Source: Ptiloglossa arizonensis
Taxonomy: Eukaryota > Arthropoda > Insecta > Hymenoptera > Colletidae
DNA: 64,000 bases
NCBI RefSeq assembly: GCF_051014685.1
Contig: NC_135055.1
Span: 14,558,001-14,622,000, forward strand
Direction of reading: 5' to 3'
The position numbers were made by a program, and so were the translations under genes. The notes beneath the pieces were generated by a model, which saw only the letters and a program-made list of their open reading frames with translations, had not been told where the DNA came from and did not search any database. Positions 12,340-23,991 of the stretch are shown in pieces (the stretch's first letter is position 1; each line of letters starts with the position of its first letter).

Positions 12340-14940
12340 AACTTGCGACAATCCGAGAGGGAAAACCGTATCTCGCCCGAGACCGCCTAACCCCTTTCAA
12401 TCTTCTCATCGATCCCCGAAACGCTTTCCCAATAATCAAGTAACAGCCACTCCGTCACGGTTAGCCTATAAATCCCCCAGTAGGTCAGTCTGTCCGCCTA
12501 ATCGAAACGGATGTTAACCGAAATTCGCGCGCGGTTGACTTTGCGCCTCGCGTACCGCACTGTACCAGCCCTTTCCACGCAGCATTAATTTCCGCTTCTG
12601 GTGGCGAGTCCGAAACCATGAGCTCGTTTAACAGTTCATTAGCCACGCTATTCCTCGAAGAGCGAATTATGCAAAAGGCGGAGAAACGTCTCTCACGGGC
12701 CCTCCCCGCCTCGCCCCCTCGTCTTATCGTAGTCCAGCGAGGTGCAACGACGATGGTCACGTTCCGAGCTGCCCGGAGTGTCCCGGTATCTCGTTCACGA
12801 TCTTCGACGATCGCCTCGCGGAATTCCAAAGACGGAAACCGTGGTATTGTCGAAAAGCGTGCGACGTGTCTCGAATAATTGGACCGCCGGCTCCTCGTCG
12901 GCCAACCCTTTTGTCGTGTCCTTGTCGCGATCCCGTCGTTTGATGTCGATCTTACGCTCCGTTAAAGCGGAATTTCACCGAACGGCTCGCATCTCCGCCA
13001 TTGCCACTCGGGACAATTGCTATTACTTATTTTCCGAGCCGAGTCGAGAGGGAGAAATTAGTCGCGGAGAACGCTGGAGAGGACTGAAGAAGGGTGACGA
13101 GGATTCACGGTTTCCGTTTTCACGGTTCCGTTTCCGGGGAACATCTTCGATCGATAGAAGTAAGGAATTTGGTTACTTGGGTCGAGAAAGACCCGTCGTG
13201 TACCTATAATTGTGCATTGGTTTTTAACTAGGTTTTGTTTTATAAGGTCGAATGTAGCATAAAAGTGATATTGTTTTAAAATTCGTTTACTCATTTTCTT
13301 CGGAGTTACTATGTATAATTTTTTTGATTGTTGCATATGAATTTTTTTTAATTGTTTCCAGTATTTTCGATAGCTGTTGCAACTTCTTTCCGCAGTACTA
13401 GATCCCCATATTCGAATGCACTTGCTCTTCTCTCTATATTGATTGAATATAAATCTCTTGTCAACGATTTCACACCTAGTTCACACCTAGTGACAAACAT
13501 AAATTAGAAGTGGGGGAAGTGTACGTGATTTGCGAGACCCTGTGTCCATCCACGAAAGGTTAATTAAAGCTGTTATAATAGATGCAAGTAGATGACTTCT
13601 GTACGTTTCTAGGCTCTCTCGTTGCATTGTAAATTTACAAACGCGAATTTTTCATATTTGAGACACTTTTGCAACAGACGAGGTTAGGTTTAATTGATCG
13701 AAAATTTGATCGGTATCTTTTTATTTCGAAACGAAAGGAAGTGATGTAACAATTTTTTCGAGATTCGCATCGGTCTTGAAGTATTCGCATTTATTTTTCC
13801 GTTCGCACCGTTCTTACATTCCTTTACATAAGTTTCGTCCAATGATGTAACTTTGTATCGTCGTACATTCAATGCGCGTTTTCTTCCTGCATTTTGGTCT
13901 CCGACGATCATGCCCGTGCATTACAATTTTTTTTATAACTCAAATTTTCGACGAGCACCGAGAGCCAAGGGCCAAGACCGCAGCGGTGCCTCGCATAATC
14001 TCCGTAAATCGAGACCACCAATTATCAATATGCGAAGCACGGGTAGAGAGGTTTTTGTCGGAACTGGTCGAACTCAAACGGACAGTTCCAACAGGAGAAT
14101 GAATGGGATCCAGTGGAATGAAGTTTGGTCAGCTTCGTGTTTTGTTTCCATAGATATATATCCTTGGAAATGACGTTCGTGTCGAAAAGACAAACATTGG
14201 TTGAGGGGTGTCTCCTCATCACGAATATATAAAACATATTTTATCGCTACCCGAAACATTATTGTACTTCGTAGTATTTCCAATTACACAATTTTTCACG
14301 CTGAAAAATACCCTGTAAAATTCAAAAATTTCAAGAACCTGTGCTACTTGCGTATCGATAAAAAATAAATAGACAAGAGATGCGTTTAAAATTCTTTAAA
14401 TACACAAATAATAAACTTCACTTTCGAAAAGGGATCCAAATTAACGAAGATCATTCTACTTTATTGAAAAGCCCTCGACAATTTTCTTTACGGTCAAATG
14501 TCACCGAGAAAATTTTCGATGAAAATCAACGAGATACGCGTTAAAATTTGTAACAAATTGAAACTCTCGGGACCCGAGACCAAAGGTGAAGATTATTACT
14601 CTGTAACGTTCAACGACGTTCTACAATTTCTTCTGCAGCAAATTCGAACGAAAAAGATTCAAAAGTCCCGATGATCTACGATGCTCGTGATATTTGCATC
14701 TCGGGACACGCGGGTCGAAAAGAAAAAAAAGAAAAAATACGGTACGCGGGGCTACCAATAAAAACGTGGAATAAATCAGCGCCCATGGAAGAGACGTCTT
14801 GAGATTCGTCGTAGCGGTGGGGGAGAGGGAGGGAGCCGAAATTCAACAGCGACGCGCGTCAGGGCACTCCATTTGCCAGCGAAATTGCGTTTACCCTGCG
14901 AGTCTCGCGAAAGGTGGCAAACGTGGCACAGAACGTAGAC
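12340..14940. other. Non-coding sequence, nothing firm
   Basis: A GC-richer part (12450-13150) carries overlapping frames on both strands, the longest being 155 codons at 12742-13209, rich in Arg and Ser and without recognisable motifs. From 13200 to 14700 the sequence is AT-rich and unremarkable, with an A-rich tract near 14719-14738. Confidence 0.4.
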
Positions 14941-15130
14941 AGCCAGGGCATGATGCATCGTTCCGGTGATTTAGGGCGTTGCGTCGTTTGCACTTGCACC
15001 GTGGCGGTATTTATTATTGTCTCTCCAGAGGCGGACATGTTTATTATGATTGCCCGTCCGACACGCGGCCTCGTGCACCTTTGAGCTTTTAATTTAAGCA
15101 CTGCCGGTAGTAACGCTGACTCGTTAATGG
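14941..15130. promoter_or_regulatory. Possible enhancer-like element with homeodomain-type words
   Basis: A GC-rich background contains TTTATTATTG at about 15010, TTTATTATGATTG at about 15040, TTTTAATTTAAG at about 15088 and a GCACTTGCACC word. AT-rich Hox/Abd-B-like cores set in GC-rich flanks are typical of conserved insect non-coding elements. This is pattern recognition only; no expression or conservation data are available here. Confidence 0.18.
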
Positions 15131-16829
15131 GATACGATCCTTGCCGCGAGATTTAAGGGCGTTCGATGAGAGGATACCAACGACAGGACCCGGTAATAGG
15201 TGCAATATTTCCATGTGACGAGCACGTGGAAACGGTGGAATTAGTTGCTAACCGCTTTCGAATCGACGCCTGCGATACGGATTTTTACGATCGGGACCGT
15301 CCTTTCGAGGAGGACGCCTGAAAGTGAATGTTGAGGGTAATTAGCGAACGATCGATTCACCAGTGAAAGCGTGCGATCGTTTCGATGCAACGGACACTTC
15401 TCGATGGGATATTTTCAATTCAAGCTTTCTCCACCGTTATCCAAGTGTCGTTTGATTATGGCTCGAATTATTATATGGGTTACGAACTGTTCCGCGATGG
15501 TTCAGATCGGACTTACTCTTGCTCCGGAATCGTCGAAAATCGATACGGTTGTCGCAGAAGTGTTCCTTCGGGAGGTTGCATATAGGAAATAGTGTCATAA
15601 ATGAAATACAATTTTCTTCTTCTCTCAAATGTTCAAGTACAATTTTTGTTGGATCATTTCGAGCGATTCGTCGTAGTAACTGTCAAAGTTTCGTTATCGT
15701 GTTTTGTTATCTTGCTGTCTCTTTGAGGGAATCAATCGTCTCGAAGATCCACTGTTCTGTCGATTGGAACGAAATCATAGTAATCTGGTCATTGATGACT
15801 GCTGTATTTATTTATTAAGCTTTATAACTCGAACACGTCTTGTTCTAATATTCATATCTATGTACAATTTCCCGAAGAGGTTCCAAAGCATGAGAAATAT
15901 TGAGAGTTTGTACGATGAATAAATTGCACGAAATAAAATCAAACAAAAATACTGTTTCCTATCGTAGACGAACAGTGTCCTGGATTACACCACAGTTCCT
16001 ATTTCTAAATCACAATGGTATCAAAGAGATAATCTTTCATCAATCTAAACTGTTGTAGTTACGTATCGTACACCTAATAAAGCAGTATTCGAAAGATCGA
16101 ATTTTTCCGCAAGTTTCATTTTGAAATTCGAAAGGGGGGTTCAACCAACTGCAAAATTACGCTATAAAGATATGCATTCACAAATGGCCGGGAACAGACC
16201 TTGCTCCATCGTGATAATCTCTATTTGGTTACGTCGAACATCCCCTCGAAAGTGGCTAAATTTTCATCGGCCTATATAACGCGATGCAACGTAATTTCCG
16301 CGCTAACCGCTCACGGAAAATTTGATACGCGATATCATAATGAAGCCCGTTATTCCACGCGTGCGGAAATTAATGTTTACGACACGACTTAGCAACTGTA
16401 ACCTCGCGCTTGGTGCTGCAGAGCGTTAGGGAGGGTATCCTACGCGAGTAAAGCCTCTGCTTTATACGCGAGCTGCCTCGAAAATTCCGCGCACGATTTG
16501 TTAGGGGCTACGGAACCTTGGCACCCTCTACGTTGCTCCGCAGCTGCAACCAGGGACGGAGTTACGTTGATATGCAGAGTGCGGACGCCAATAAACTTGG
16601 CTCGCGACCGGTCGACCTAACCGTGCTAACTGCGGACGCATTGCATCGATAAGAAGCGAGAAGGCACTCGGACGAGGCGGTTTAATCGCGTCTGCGCCGA
16701 TCGACGGTTCCGCGATGCGGCGAGTGAAACGGCCCAGTCGACCCAACAGGCAAATCTTTATGAATATTAATGCCTTGGCACCGGTATAGCGTACTTGTGG
16801 CGCCTACAAAGTTGGATGTCTTCGTTTCG
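15131..16829. other. Non-coding sequence, nothing recognised
   Basis: Mixed sequence. The frames at 15371-15818 overlap each other in three frames and both strands. A GC-richer stretch lies at 16200-16750. No repeat or transposon end is seen. Confidence 0.4.
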
Positions 16830-17965
16830 GGACGATAACTCCTAAAATGTCTCTAGGTAAGCTCCGAACCGAACTGTTGTGTCCTTAGATGGAATAGTTA
16901 CCGAGGAATTGGAGGGACGATAGCTCCTAAAATGTCTCTAGGTAAGCTCCAAACCGAACTGTTGTGTCCTTAGATGGAATAGTGAGGAATTGGAGGAGAG
17001 GTTAGAGTCTAGAGGATTTTTGTTCAGCAATTCTGGATGCTTTGCATTCTCGATGGTAGTCAAAGGGAAAACTCTGAACTGAACTAGTGTGTCTTCAGAT
17101 GGAATAGTGAGGAATTGAAGGAGAGGTCAGAGTCTAGAAGATTTTTATTTAGCAATCCTGGATACTTTGTATAGTAGATGGTAGTCAAAGTGTAAACACT
17201 GGACTGAACTGGTGTGTCTTTAAATGGAATAGTTACTGAGGAATTGAAGGAATGGTTAGAGTCTAGAAAGCTTTTGTTTAGCAATCCTGGATACTTTGCA
17301 CTCTAGATGGTAGTCAAAGGGTAAATTCTGAACTGAACTAGTGTGTCCTTAGATGGAATAGTTGGTGAGGAATTGGAGGAAAGGTTAGTGTCTAGAAGAT
17401 TTTTGTTCAGCAATTCTGGATGCTTTGCATTCTATTGTAGATGGTAGTCAAAGGGTAAACTATGAACTGAACAGATGTCCTCAGATGGAATACTATTGAA
17501 ATTTTGGAAGGAAAGTTGGAGTCTTAGACAGTAATCAAAGGCTGATACTTCCCAAATCATCTCTAAGTAAACATTATTCATCTTAAAGTCATCCGTTCAT
17601 CAACCCCGGTTACTTTCCATCACAGATGGTAGTCAAAACCTTCCTTTCAATAACGATACTGTCTAAAACATCTCTGTCCAACCTCCAAACCGGTGTATGT
17701 CCCAATATGGATTAAACATCCGTAGGTGAGGTTCACCTACCGAGCCATTTGTTTACCAATCCCGAACATTTTTTACCGTAGACATTAGTGAAATGGTTTC
17801 CTCCTAGGACGACACTCTCTAAAACATCTTCTGTATGTAAATTCCGAACTGACGCGTCCTTATTCGGAATATTTACCGTACACCTACAAGAAAGGTTAGA
17901 GCCTCGAAGCTATTTGTCTACCCAACCCTGGATACTTTTTATCACAGATGGTAGTTCCTGCATAT
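16830..17965. repeat. Tandem array, unit about 125-132 bp, degenerate ends
   Basis: AGATGGAATAG-type words occur at 16887, 16972, 17097, 17222, 17351 and 17483, giving periods of 85, 125, 125, 129 and 132 bp. A second marker, AGATGGTAGTCAAA, recurs near 17052, 17177, 17306, 17440, 17625 and 17946. The unit holds GAACTGAACTAGTGTGTCCT, GAGGAATTGGAGGA, GGTTAGAGTCTAGAAGATTT and GTTTAGCAATCCTGGAT. The core at 16972-17520 is well preserved; the copies toward 17965 are eroded. The first two partial units each carry a CTCTAGGTAAGC word that imitates a splice junction. Confidence 0.88.
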
Positions 17966-18336
17966 ACTTAACGTTCTGATCGTAAAGTGGCGCTGTTGTG
18001 ACGCCACCTACTTTGGAAACCACCGCGTTGAATCTTCTCGCTGCAACTGGTTGCTAAATTTCCACTCCTACCTTCGGTTAACCTATTCACTGTCAACTAG
18101 AGATACAACTACGTATAACTACGAGACATCTCGTAGTTTGCGCTACAAGTTTAGATTGATCGCAATTGGCCAAGGAATAAATTTATATCCGTTCGAGTTA
18201 AGAATTATCAAAAAGTTTGAACGAAAATTTTATACAACAATATTTCGTTATTAAAATAATAACTCAGACGATCCGGTTACAATACATTGATTATATACAT
18301 ACTACTAAAATCAGAATGAAACGTATCGCTGCAATT
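17966..18336. other. Non-coding sequence, nothing recognised
   Basis: AT-rich, unique-looking sequence after the end of the array. Short frames only. Confidence 0.4.
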
Positions 18337-18510
18337 ATATTCCTCTAAAATAGAAAAATTCGTAACGTCTTTTGAAAGTATATACCATAAACTTTCAAGT
18401 AAATTCATTTCTAAAGAATGATTTGAAAATTGAATTGAAAATTCTTTACAAAAACAATTGAGTTATATTTCTATAAAATAGAAAAAGTCCTAAAGTCTTT
18501 TGAAACCGTA
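18337..18510. repeat. Short direct repeat, 128 bp apart
   Basis: AAAATAGAAAAA followed by a CGTAACGTCTTTTGAAA-like sequence occurs at 18347 and, slightly diverged, at 18475. Each is preceded by ATTATATTCCTCT or a similar sequence. It is a modest AT-rich duplication, so confidence is limited. Confidence 0.5.
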
Positions 18511-19390
18511 GCATGGAACTTAGAGTAAATTTCTCCGCAAATATAATCCAAAGCATCGATTTCGACCGATCGGTGAACCCGCTATTAAAATGTGCTAAAA
18601 TCTCGGAGCAAGACGCTCTGAATTTGGCGGGCGATCGGTTAACGGTTGCACGTTTCAGTGTATCCCTGACGGTCTCGGTGCAACTACCCTTCGTTTATTC
18701 TCCGGCCACGGGAATCTGCGTCCGTCAAGCCGGTTGGCTCGTCAATCGTTGGCTGTCGAGGCAAATGCCAAGAGGTCGACCGCCACCGACGCGCCTAACT
18801 TTCTAACCCGGGTCCAGATTGCGGCCCGATTCTCCCACGAGGTGTCCCGGAAGCCGAGCGTTTTAGCAATGGCTCGGCCCGTTGGGTAATTAATTAGCAT
18901 AACGCCGCATTATAACGACGCGACACTGTTGTCGGTCGAAGTCACGGTACGCGATTCTCGTGTCGCTCGTCACGAGCCGTCACCCCGTCACGGAACTCCA
19001 TTCGTTAAGGCAACCGCGTTGGTCACGTTCCACATCGGATGGCCGCATCGATCATGAAACGCGAAAATACCCGACTGTCATGAGGGGTCTCTGTCATTAT
19101 CGGTGGGCACCTCGTTGACCCTGCGAGCGTCGACGACGTTTCCACACCGAGACCGCAAAAATCCTCTCGGCCTCCTCGTCACCCGGTTTCCCCCGGTGGC
19201 TGGCCCTCTCTACGACTCTCCTCGCGCGACGCTTTACACGCTTCCGCGCGACTGATTTATAATAGCACCACGTTGCTCGTGTCGTTCCTTTTGTTTACCG
19301 GTACGGCTCCGCGGAGGTGATGGATGCGTTTAATTCGTCGAACGAATAATCGACGGGGATTTTCTGGTTACGTCGACGAAGGAGGTATCC
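18511..19390. other. GC-rich island without a recognised gene
   Basis: A 97-codon + strand frame lies at 18513-18806. Further on, TAATTAATTAGCAT (18887-18900) sits in GC-rich flanks, a word combination typical of homeodomain targets. No exon boundaries or domains can be supported. Confidence 0.3.
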
Positions 19391-22059
19391 ATTCGATTGG
19401 GAGGGCGGAGCGTTTATCGTGGAGATCGTTTATCGAGGCGTCGCTCGATTGTCAGCGTCGCGATTTATTTTACAAGTAGCTCCGTCGAGTCGAAAGTGAA
19501 ACTGGAAGTGACTGAAAGGGTTCTTTTTTTTTTTTTTTTTTTATTTTTTTCTCATAGAGAGAACGCTACGTCGCGATCGAAGAATCGGATTGTAGCCTCT
19601 GTGTAAGCTCCTCGTGGAAACGTTTCCAATTGACACGCGCCAAGAGTTTCGAGAGGCGTAACCTTTTCCTTTCGATTTATTCCCTTCGATCGGGATACTA
19701 GCCTTTGCTCGCTACATCGAGCGTATCGAGTACGAAAGTTGTTCAGATCATTTCTTAACGCGAGAAATAATCGAAGACTTTTCTTTTCGCGACGAATGAA
19801 ACCCAGAGTAAACTTTTTCATTAAATTGTTCCAAGTTTGTACAGTCTCGCTTCGACTCCTGTTTCGATCTTTAATTTCGCTCGTCGATCCGTATTTTATT
19901 TTTGTTTCGCACGAGTCTCTCGAGAAGCCGATCGACTTAATAATTCATACACGAAATGAATAAAATGAATATTTAATTTCGCTCGAACATTTCCAAACTT
20001 TCAAAATTATCATACTCGTCGCAAGGATTCGTATCTCCCTGTTGATCGCTGTTTAAAAAAAAATTACTGGAACGTCCGAAAACTTTCCGAATCCCCTTAC
20101 TCGTAAAAATTGCACAATTCACAATCGCGTTAAAATTGTCGAAACTAGTCTCCAAGAGTTCCAAGCTCTCTCTGTACTCGTCTGCCACGCGGAGTGAAAA
20201 AAAAAGAAAGAAAAAAATTTTCCAACGTGGAACGGGCGGAAAAATTTTAATTTCGCGGAAGTAGTAAGGACGAAATTCCAGGAATCGTCGATTCGGGCAA
20301 TGTCCTCGTAACGGAGGCGAGACCCGCGAAAATTAAGGCTCTCGGCCGAGTACGTCTTGAACAGCGTTACGCTCGGTACCACGAATGCACGCGAACTGTA
20401 ACTTGTTTATTTAATGCAAGTGCCTATTCACTTTCTAGTGTCCTCCAGCGCGCTGCAGTTCCGCGAGTGCATACAGAACAGTAGTTTGGCTCTTCGTCGC
20501 AGCCGAAAGTACGCGCGTCCTTTCGTTTAGCGGAAAGTGTCTGCAGCTCTTTCCGCACGAGCTCGTTACGAACGATCGTTCTGCTTCGCGAGAGCCAACA
20601 GCCGAGTGAGAATTATCGTAACGTGTTCAAACCGGGCTGTTTCCCTGGGTACACGCGGTCTTTAATTCCACCGTTTGATAATTATTCGAATTTCAATCGA
20701 CCGTTTCGGTCGAAACGGTTGCGTTTAGTCTTATTATTTGACGATTGTCCCGGTTGCAATTGTGCGTTCCACTTTCGGAAATAAGTGTTTAACTTCGTTA
20801 TCTGGGGATTCGTTCTATCGATGTTAGTGTGAGCGGTCTTCGTCTTGAAAGATTAACCTTCAAAGAAGAATTTTGCGGGGAAATAAAAATACTTGGAAGA
20901 GGTGTAATGTATCGCTGGAAATTCAAAGTACACATTTTGTGGAACTTGATCTGTTCTTAAATCGAATGAAAGGAGAATTTCAACAATTGATTTACTCGTT
21001 CAAAATAATTTGGAGCCGAATCTATTTTCGATGGGCGTTGACGATTTTTTGAAAATTAAATTTCATTACGAAAGAATTTTCTTCATCAATTTTTCATCCT
21101 CAGTAATAATCGACGTTCGGTGTTACGGCAGGACAACGATTACGATAGAAACGATAATTCTTTTAAATATCGAGTAACAGAATTGCTACACCGAGACAAG
21201 GATCTCCTTTATCGTGTTATTCGATCGCTCCATCATCGATTTAGAAAAACTTTTCGATATTAATTAACACGGTATTGCTACATCGAGACTAAAATTTCAA
21301 AATTTCATTCGTCTCGTTGTTCGACCACTCCCGTCTATTTACAATCCATTCGCGTAAACCTCTAGTTTCGTTCACGCTCGATTCACACACGAGGTAGTGT
21401 TCACGAACGACCAGTTGATTTTGCACCGACTATAGAACGATTCACGGCTATCCTTTCAACGCATCGGAATCGCGCGATCGACGTGTCATTCCGTTGAAAC
21501 GCTGCTTAAATTTTATGACATTTGTCGCGCCTCGTATGATTTTACCGTTTCTCGAATCGAGCATTCTCGTAGAGGTTACCATAGATTGCACGCACTCGCG
21601 CCGTCATTTTATTGCGTCCAATCTCCATTCGAGGTGGCTATTCTCGAAATACTGCACCGTCGATACGGTAAAAACGTTGCACGCCCTGTGTTTCCATGTT
21701 TCCCGAATTCAAAGCGACGAACATCGAGCGATGAACACAGACGTTTATGAATTTTTCATGTTTTAATTTTTTATTTCTTGAATTGCCTTGTTCGTTACTC
21801 CGCGTGCTCGTTTTTTGTTTTTTTGTTTTTTTTTAAATTCTCTCCTACCAAAATAGAGGCAGACAAGGACGTAGTTTGACGTTAAAAACTCTAACCAGAT
21901 GCGAAAAAATATCGGGAGTACTTTAGAATGCGAACGAGTTAAAATATTGCATCGCTCGAGAGCCGAAAAACATCGAAGCGACGAACGATACAACATACCG
22001 AAATAAATCAAAATCCTCGAGTTGCGAAATTTTTCAACGGTTTGTTTAATTGCATTCGA
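19391..22059. other. Non-coding sequence with two small structures
   Basis: A T run of about 18 is at 19523-19541. At 20700-20719 there is a perfect inverted repeat, ACCGTTTCG-GT-CGAAACGGT. At about 21182 and 21275 ATTGCTACACCGAGAC and ATTGCTACATCGAGAC mark a weak duplication. The GC-rich patch at 20440-20620 looks a little like a 5' leader, but no core promoter pair with correct spacing is visible. Nothing else is supported. Confidence 0.35.
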
Positions 22060-22620
22060 ATAATTAACCATCGATCGATGTATTATTTTCAAATTTCTCT
22101 GCTCGAAACTTCTCTCCACCCCTAAAAAAAAAAAAATGAAGTACGAAGCACAAGTTTCTTTCAACGAACTTTTCATTTCCTCGTCAACGTTTCGCCCGAA
22201 ACTTTCATCTTTTGATAATTCTCCAAGATTCGTTAAGAAATCTACGCATTTCGTCGCGTTCGAACAATTAACCCTTAACATTATTTTTCAATTTTTCTAC
22301 TTCTCTCAACCCCTAAAAAAAATGAAGTACGAAGCAGAAGTTTCTTTCGACGAACTTTTCATTTCCTCGTCAACGTTTCGCGCGAAACTTTCATCTTTTG
22401 ATAATTCTCCAAGATTCGTTAAGAAATCAACGCATTTCGTCGCGTTCGAATAATTAACCGTTAACCAATTTCTCAATTTCTCTACACGAAACATCTCCCG
22501 ACTGCAAAAAATGAAGCACGAAGTACAAGCTTCTCTCGACGAATTTTTCACCTCTTTCGCAAACGTTTCGCGCGAGACTCTCATCGTTTCATCGCCTCTC
22601 TCAGACTCGGTTAAGAAATA
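22060..22620. repeat. Tandem array, 186/189 bp unit, three copies
   Basis: ATGAAGTACGAAGCA-type words begin at 22136, 22322 and 22511, giving periods of 186 and 189 bp, both multiples of three. Copies 1 and 2 are nearly identical over the AACTTTTCATTTCCTCGTCA, CTTTCATCTTTTGATAATTC and TTCGTTAAGAAATC segments; copy 3 is more diverged. Because the period is 62 or 63 codons, an open + frame passes through copies 1 and 2 (22136-22453) and, after a stop at 22451-22453, reopens in register in copy 3. The minus strand is also open over long parts, so the open frames may be a by-product of composition. A partial copy precedes 22136. Confidence 0.88.
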
Positions 22621-23040
22621 TGCTCAACGTCGCGAATGGTGAACATTTCTTCGCGGGTACAAGCTCGTTGTACGTTCGAAGTCAGCGGTTTTTTCGTCGC
22701 GCACGCGCGCCAAGTAAGAAACTTCTCGAGTGTGAAATTGCAATTCGCCCGTTGGAAAAAAAATGAAAGAAAGAAAAAAAAACGGGAGCAGAGAATGGTC
22801 GGGTGGGTGACGGGGGAGGGAAATGAAATAAAAACGAAATTTCATCGGGCGGCTCGGCATTTAAACGTGTTACGACGTGGCACGGGGGGTCGTAACCCGG
22901 TGTTCTCGCGGGAAACTTATTATCCTTCCTGGTGGAAATCCCCGCGGAAAGCGGGAAGAGGTAAATCGTCGATAATCTCCACTTCAATGGATTATCGGCG
23001 ACTATCCACGGGAACTATCCGCCTCATGAATTTATTGCGA
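22621..23040. other. GC-rich to mixed sequence, no recognised gene
   Basis: Contains an A-rich stretch near 22757-22781 and a GC-rich patch up to 23040. Frames on both strands overlap over 22624-23070. Nothing is supported as coding. Confidence 0.35.
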
Positions 23041-23225
23041 GTCAAATTTAACCCCATTTTGCGGTGTTGACGTAACACTGTGAATTAATCCAGCCACGCG
23101 GATTTCAGAAAGCTCCGCGCTGATTACGGATAAACGGCCCGCTGTTTTCGTATAATTAAAACTTGCGCCCGGCCACCACGAAGAATGCAAATCCACCGCT
23201 TATGGTAATAACGGGCCTGGATACG
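23041..23225. promoter_or_regulatory. Possible enhancer-like element, POU and homeodomain words
   Basis: Contains TTAATCCAGCC with a TAATCC core at 23086-23091, GATTACGGATAA at about 23122, CGTATAATTAAAAC at about 23149, the octamer ATGCAAAT at 23184-23191 and TGGTAATAACGG at about 23202. Dense AT-cored homeodomain and POU-type words in a GC-rich background suggest a conserved regulatory element. This is inferred from words alone. Confidence 0.18.
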
Positions 23226-23645
23226 AACGGTACGGGAGGGAGGTGGCGGTGTTGGGATTGGTTCGTTGGTAAATGCGTGTAATTGGCACACGAAATCATA
23301 TTTCCGGGATTACCGAACGTCCTTTCCGGATTTGGAAACAGTTTTTCCCTGGTACGGGTATCGAAAACTCCGGGAAATCATTTTTGCCGCGCAAATATTA
23401 ATCAAGCCGAGATATCCGCTATCGGGAATTATTATAATTTTCGGTGCGCTCGTGTTGGCAAGGAAAGGTAATTTTAAAGGGGTGAGTGGGGTGTATCGAA
23501 GAGAGTATTTATTTATTGAATTGGTATCACGGAACGAAGTTACGAAATCATGGAATACTTCGGGGCGATGTAGCTCGGAAATTTTGAAATGATTCTTAGG
23601 GTGGGGGAACGATGGTCACGTCTCCTTTTTCATGGAGTGGTTTTC

Positions 23646-23783
23646 GTTATTGTTAATATATAAACAAACAAGGTGTTTTGTTTAGGTTCCAGAGTTAACT
23701 TAAAGTTAAACTGTGTCTGCAGTTAAATTGGGGTAGATGTAATTAATTGTATATAACCTAGGCCTAAAAGGGTCGAATAAACT
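23646..23783. repeat. Dispersed repeat, copy 1 of a pair 2.14 kb apart
   Basis: Shares with the segment at 25786-25961 the words TTATTGTTAATAT, AACAAACAA, TTTTGTTTAGG, AGAGTTAACTT, AAGTTAAACTGTGTCTGCAG and AACCTAGGCCTAAAAGGGTC. This copy lacks about 36 bp present in the other. The two are in direct orientation and bracket a 2-kb segment that includes the mariner MITE. It may be a short transposon or an LTR-like remnant; I cannot assign a family. Confidence 0.8.
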
Positions 23784-23851
23784 TGGTTTCATTTTCTATT
23801 CATCGATTATGGTATTTTTATGTCACTTCAGCTTCGAATTATCCGGATCTA

Positions 23852-23989
23852 TTGGGTTGTTCAGAAAGTCATTTCGTTCTTTTTTTTTTTTGGTGAAAAT
23901 GAAACACGATTTTTTTAGAGTGTATAAACATTTTATCAAATTGTATATTCTCCATTTTGTAAAACAAAATGACTTTTCGAACAACCTAT
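23852..23989. mobile_element. Mariner-type MITE, 138 bp, with TA duplications
   Basis: The left end reads TTGGGTTGTTCAGAAAGTCA after a TA at 23850-23851. The right end, read on the opposite strand, is ATAGGTTGTTCGAAAAGTCA, followed by a TA at 23990-23991. The imperfect terminal inverted repeats extend about 27 bp and share GGTTGTTC and AAAGTCATTT. TA target-site duplication and this terminus style are typical of mariner elements in insects. The interior is only about 85 bp, so no transposase is present; it is an internally deleted, non-autonomous copy. A chance frame crosses it. Confidence 0.85.
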
Positions 23990-23991
23990 TA

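Noticed and set aside
16852..16945. CTCTAG|GTAAGC words resembling recursive splice sites
   Set aside because: Part of a tandem repeat unit, present twice, with weak pyrimidine context.
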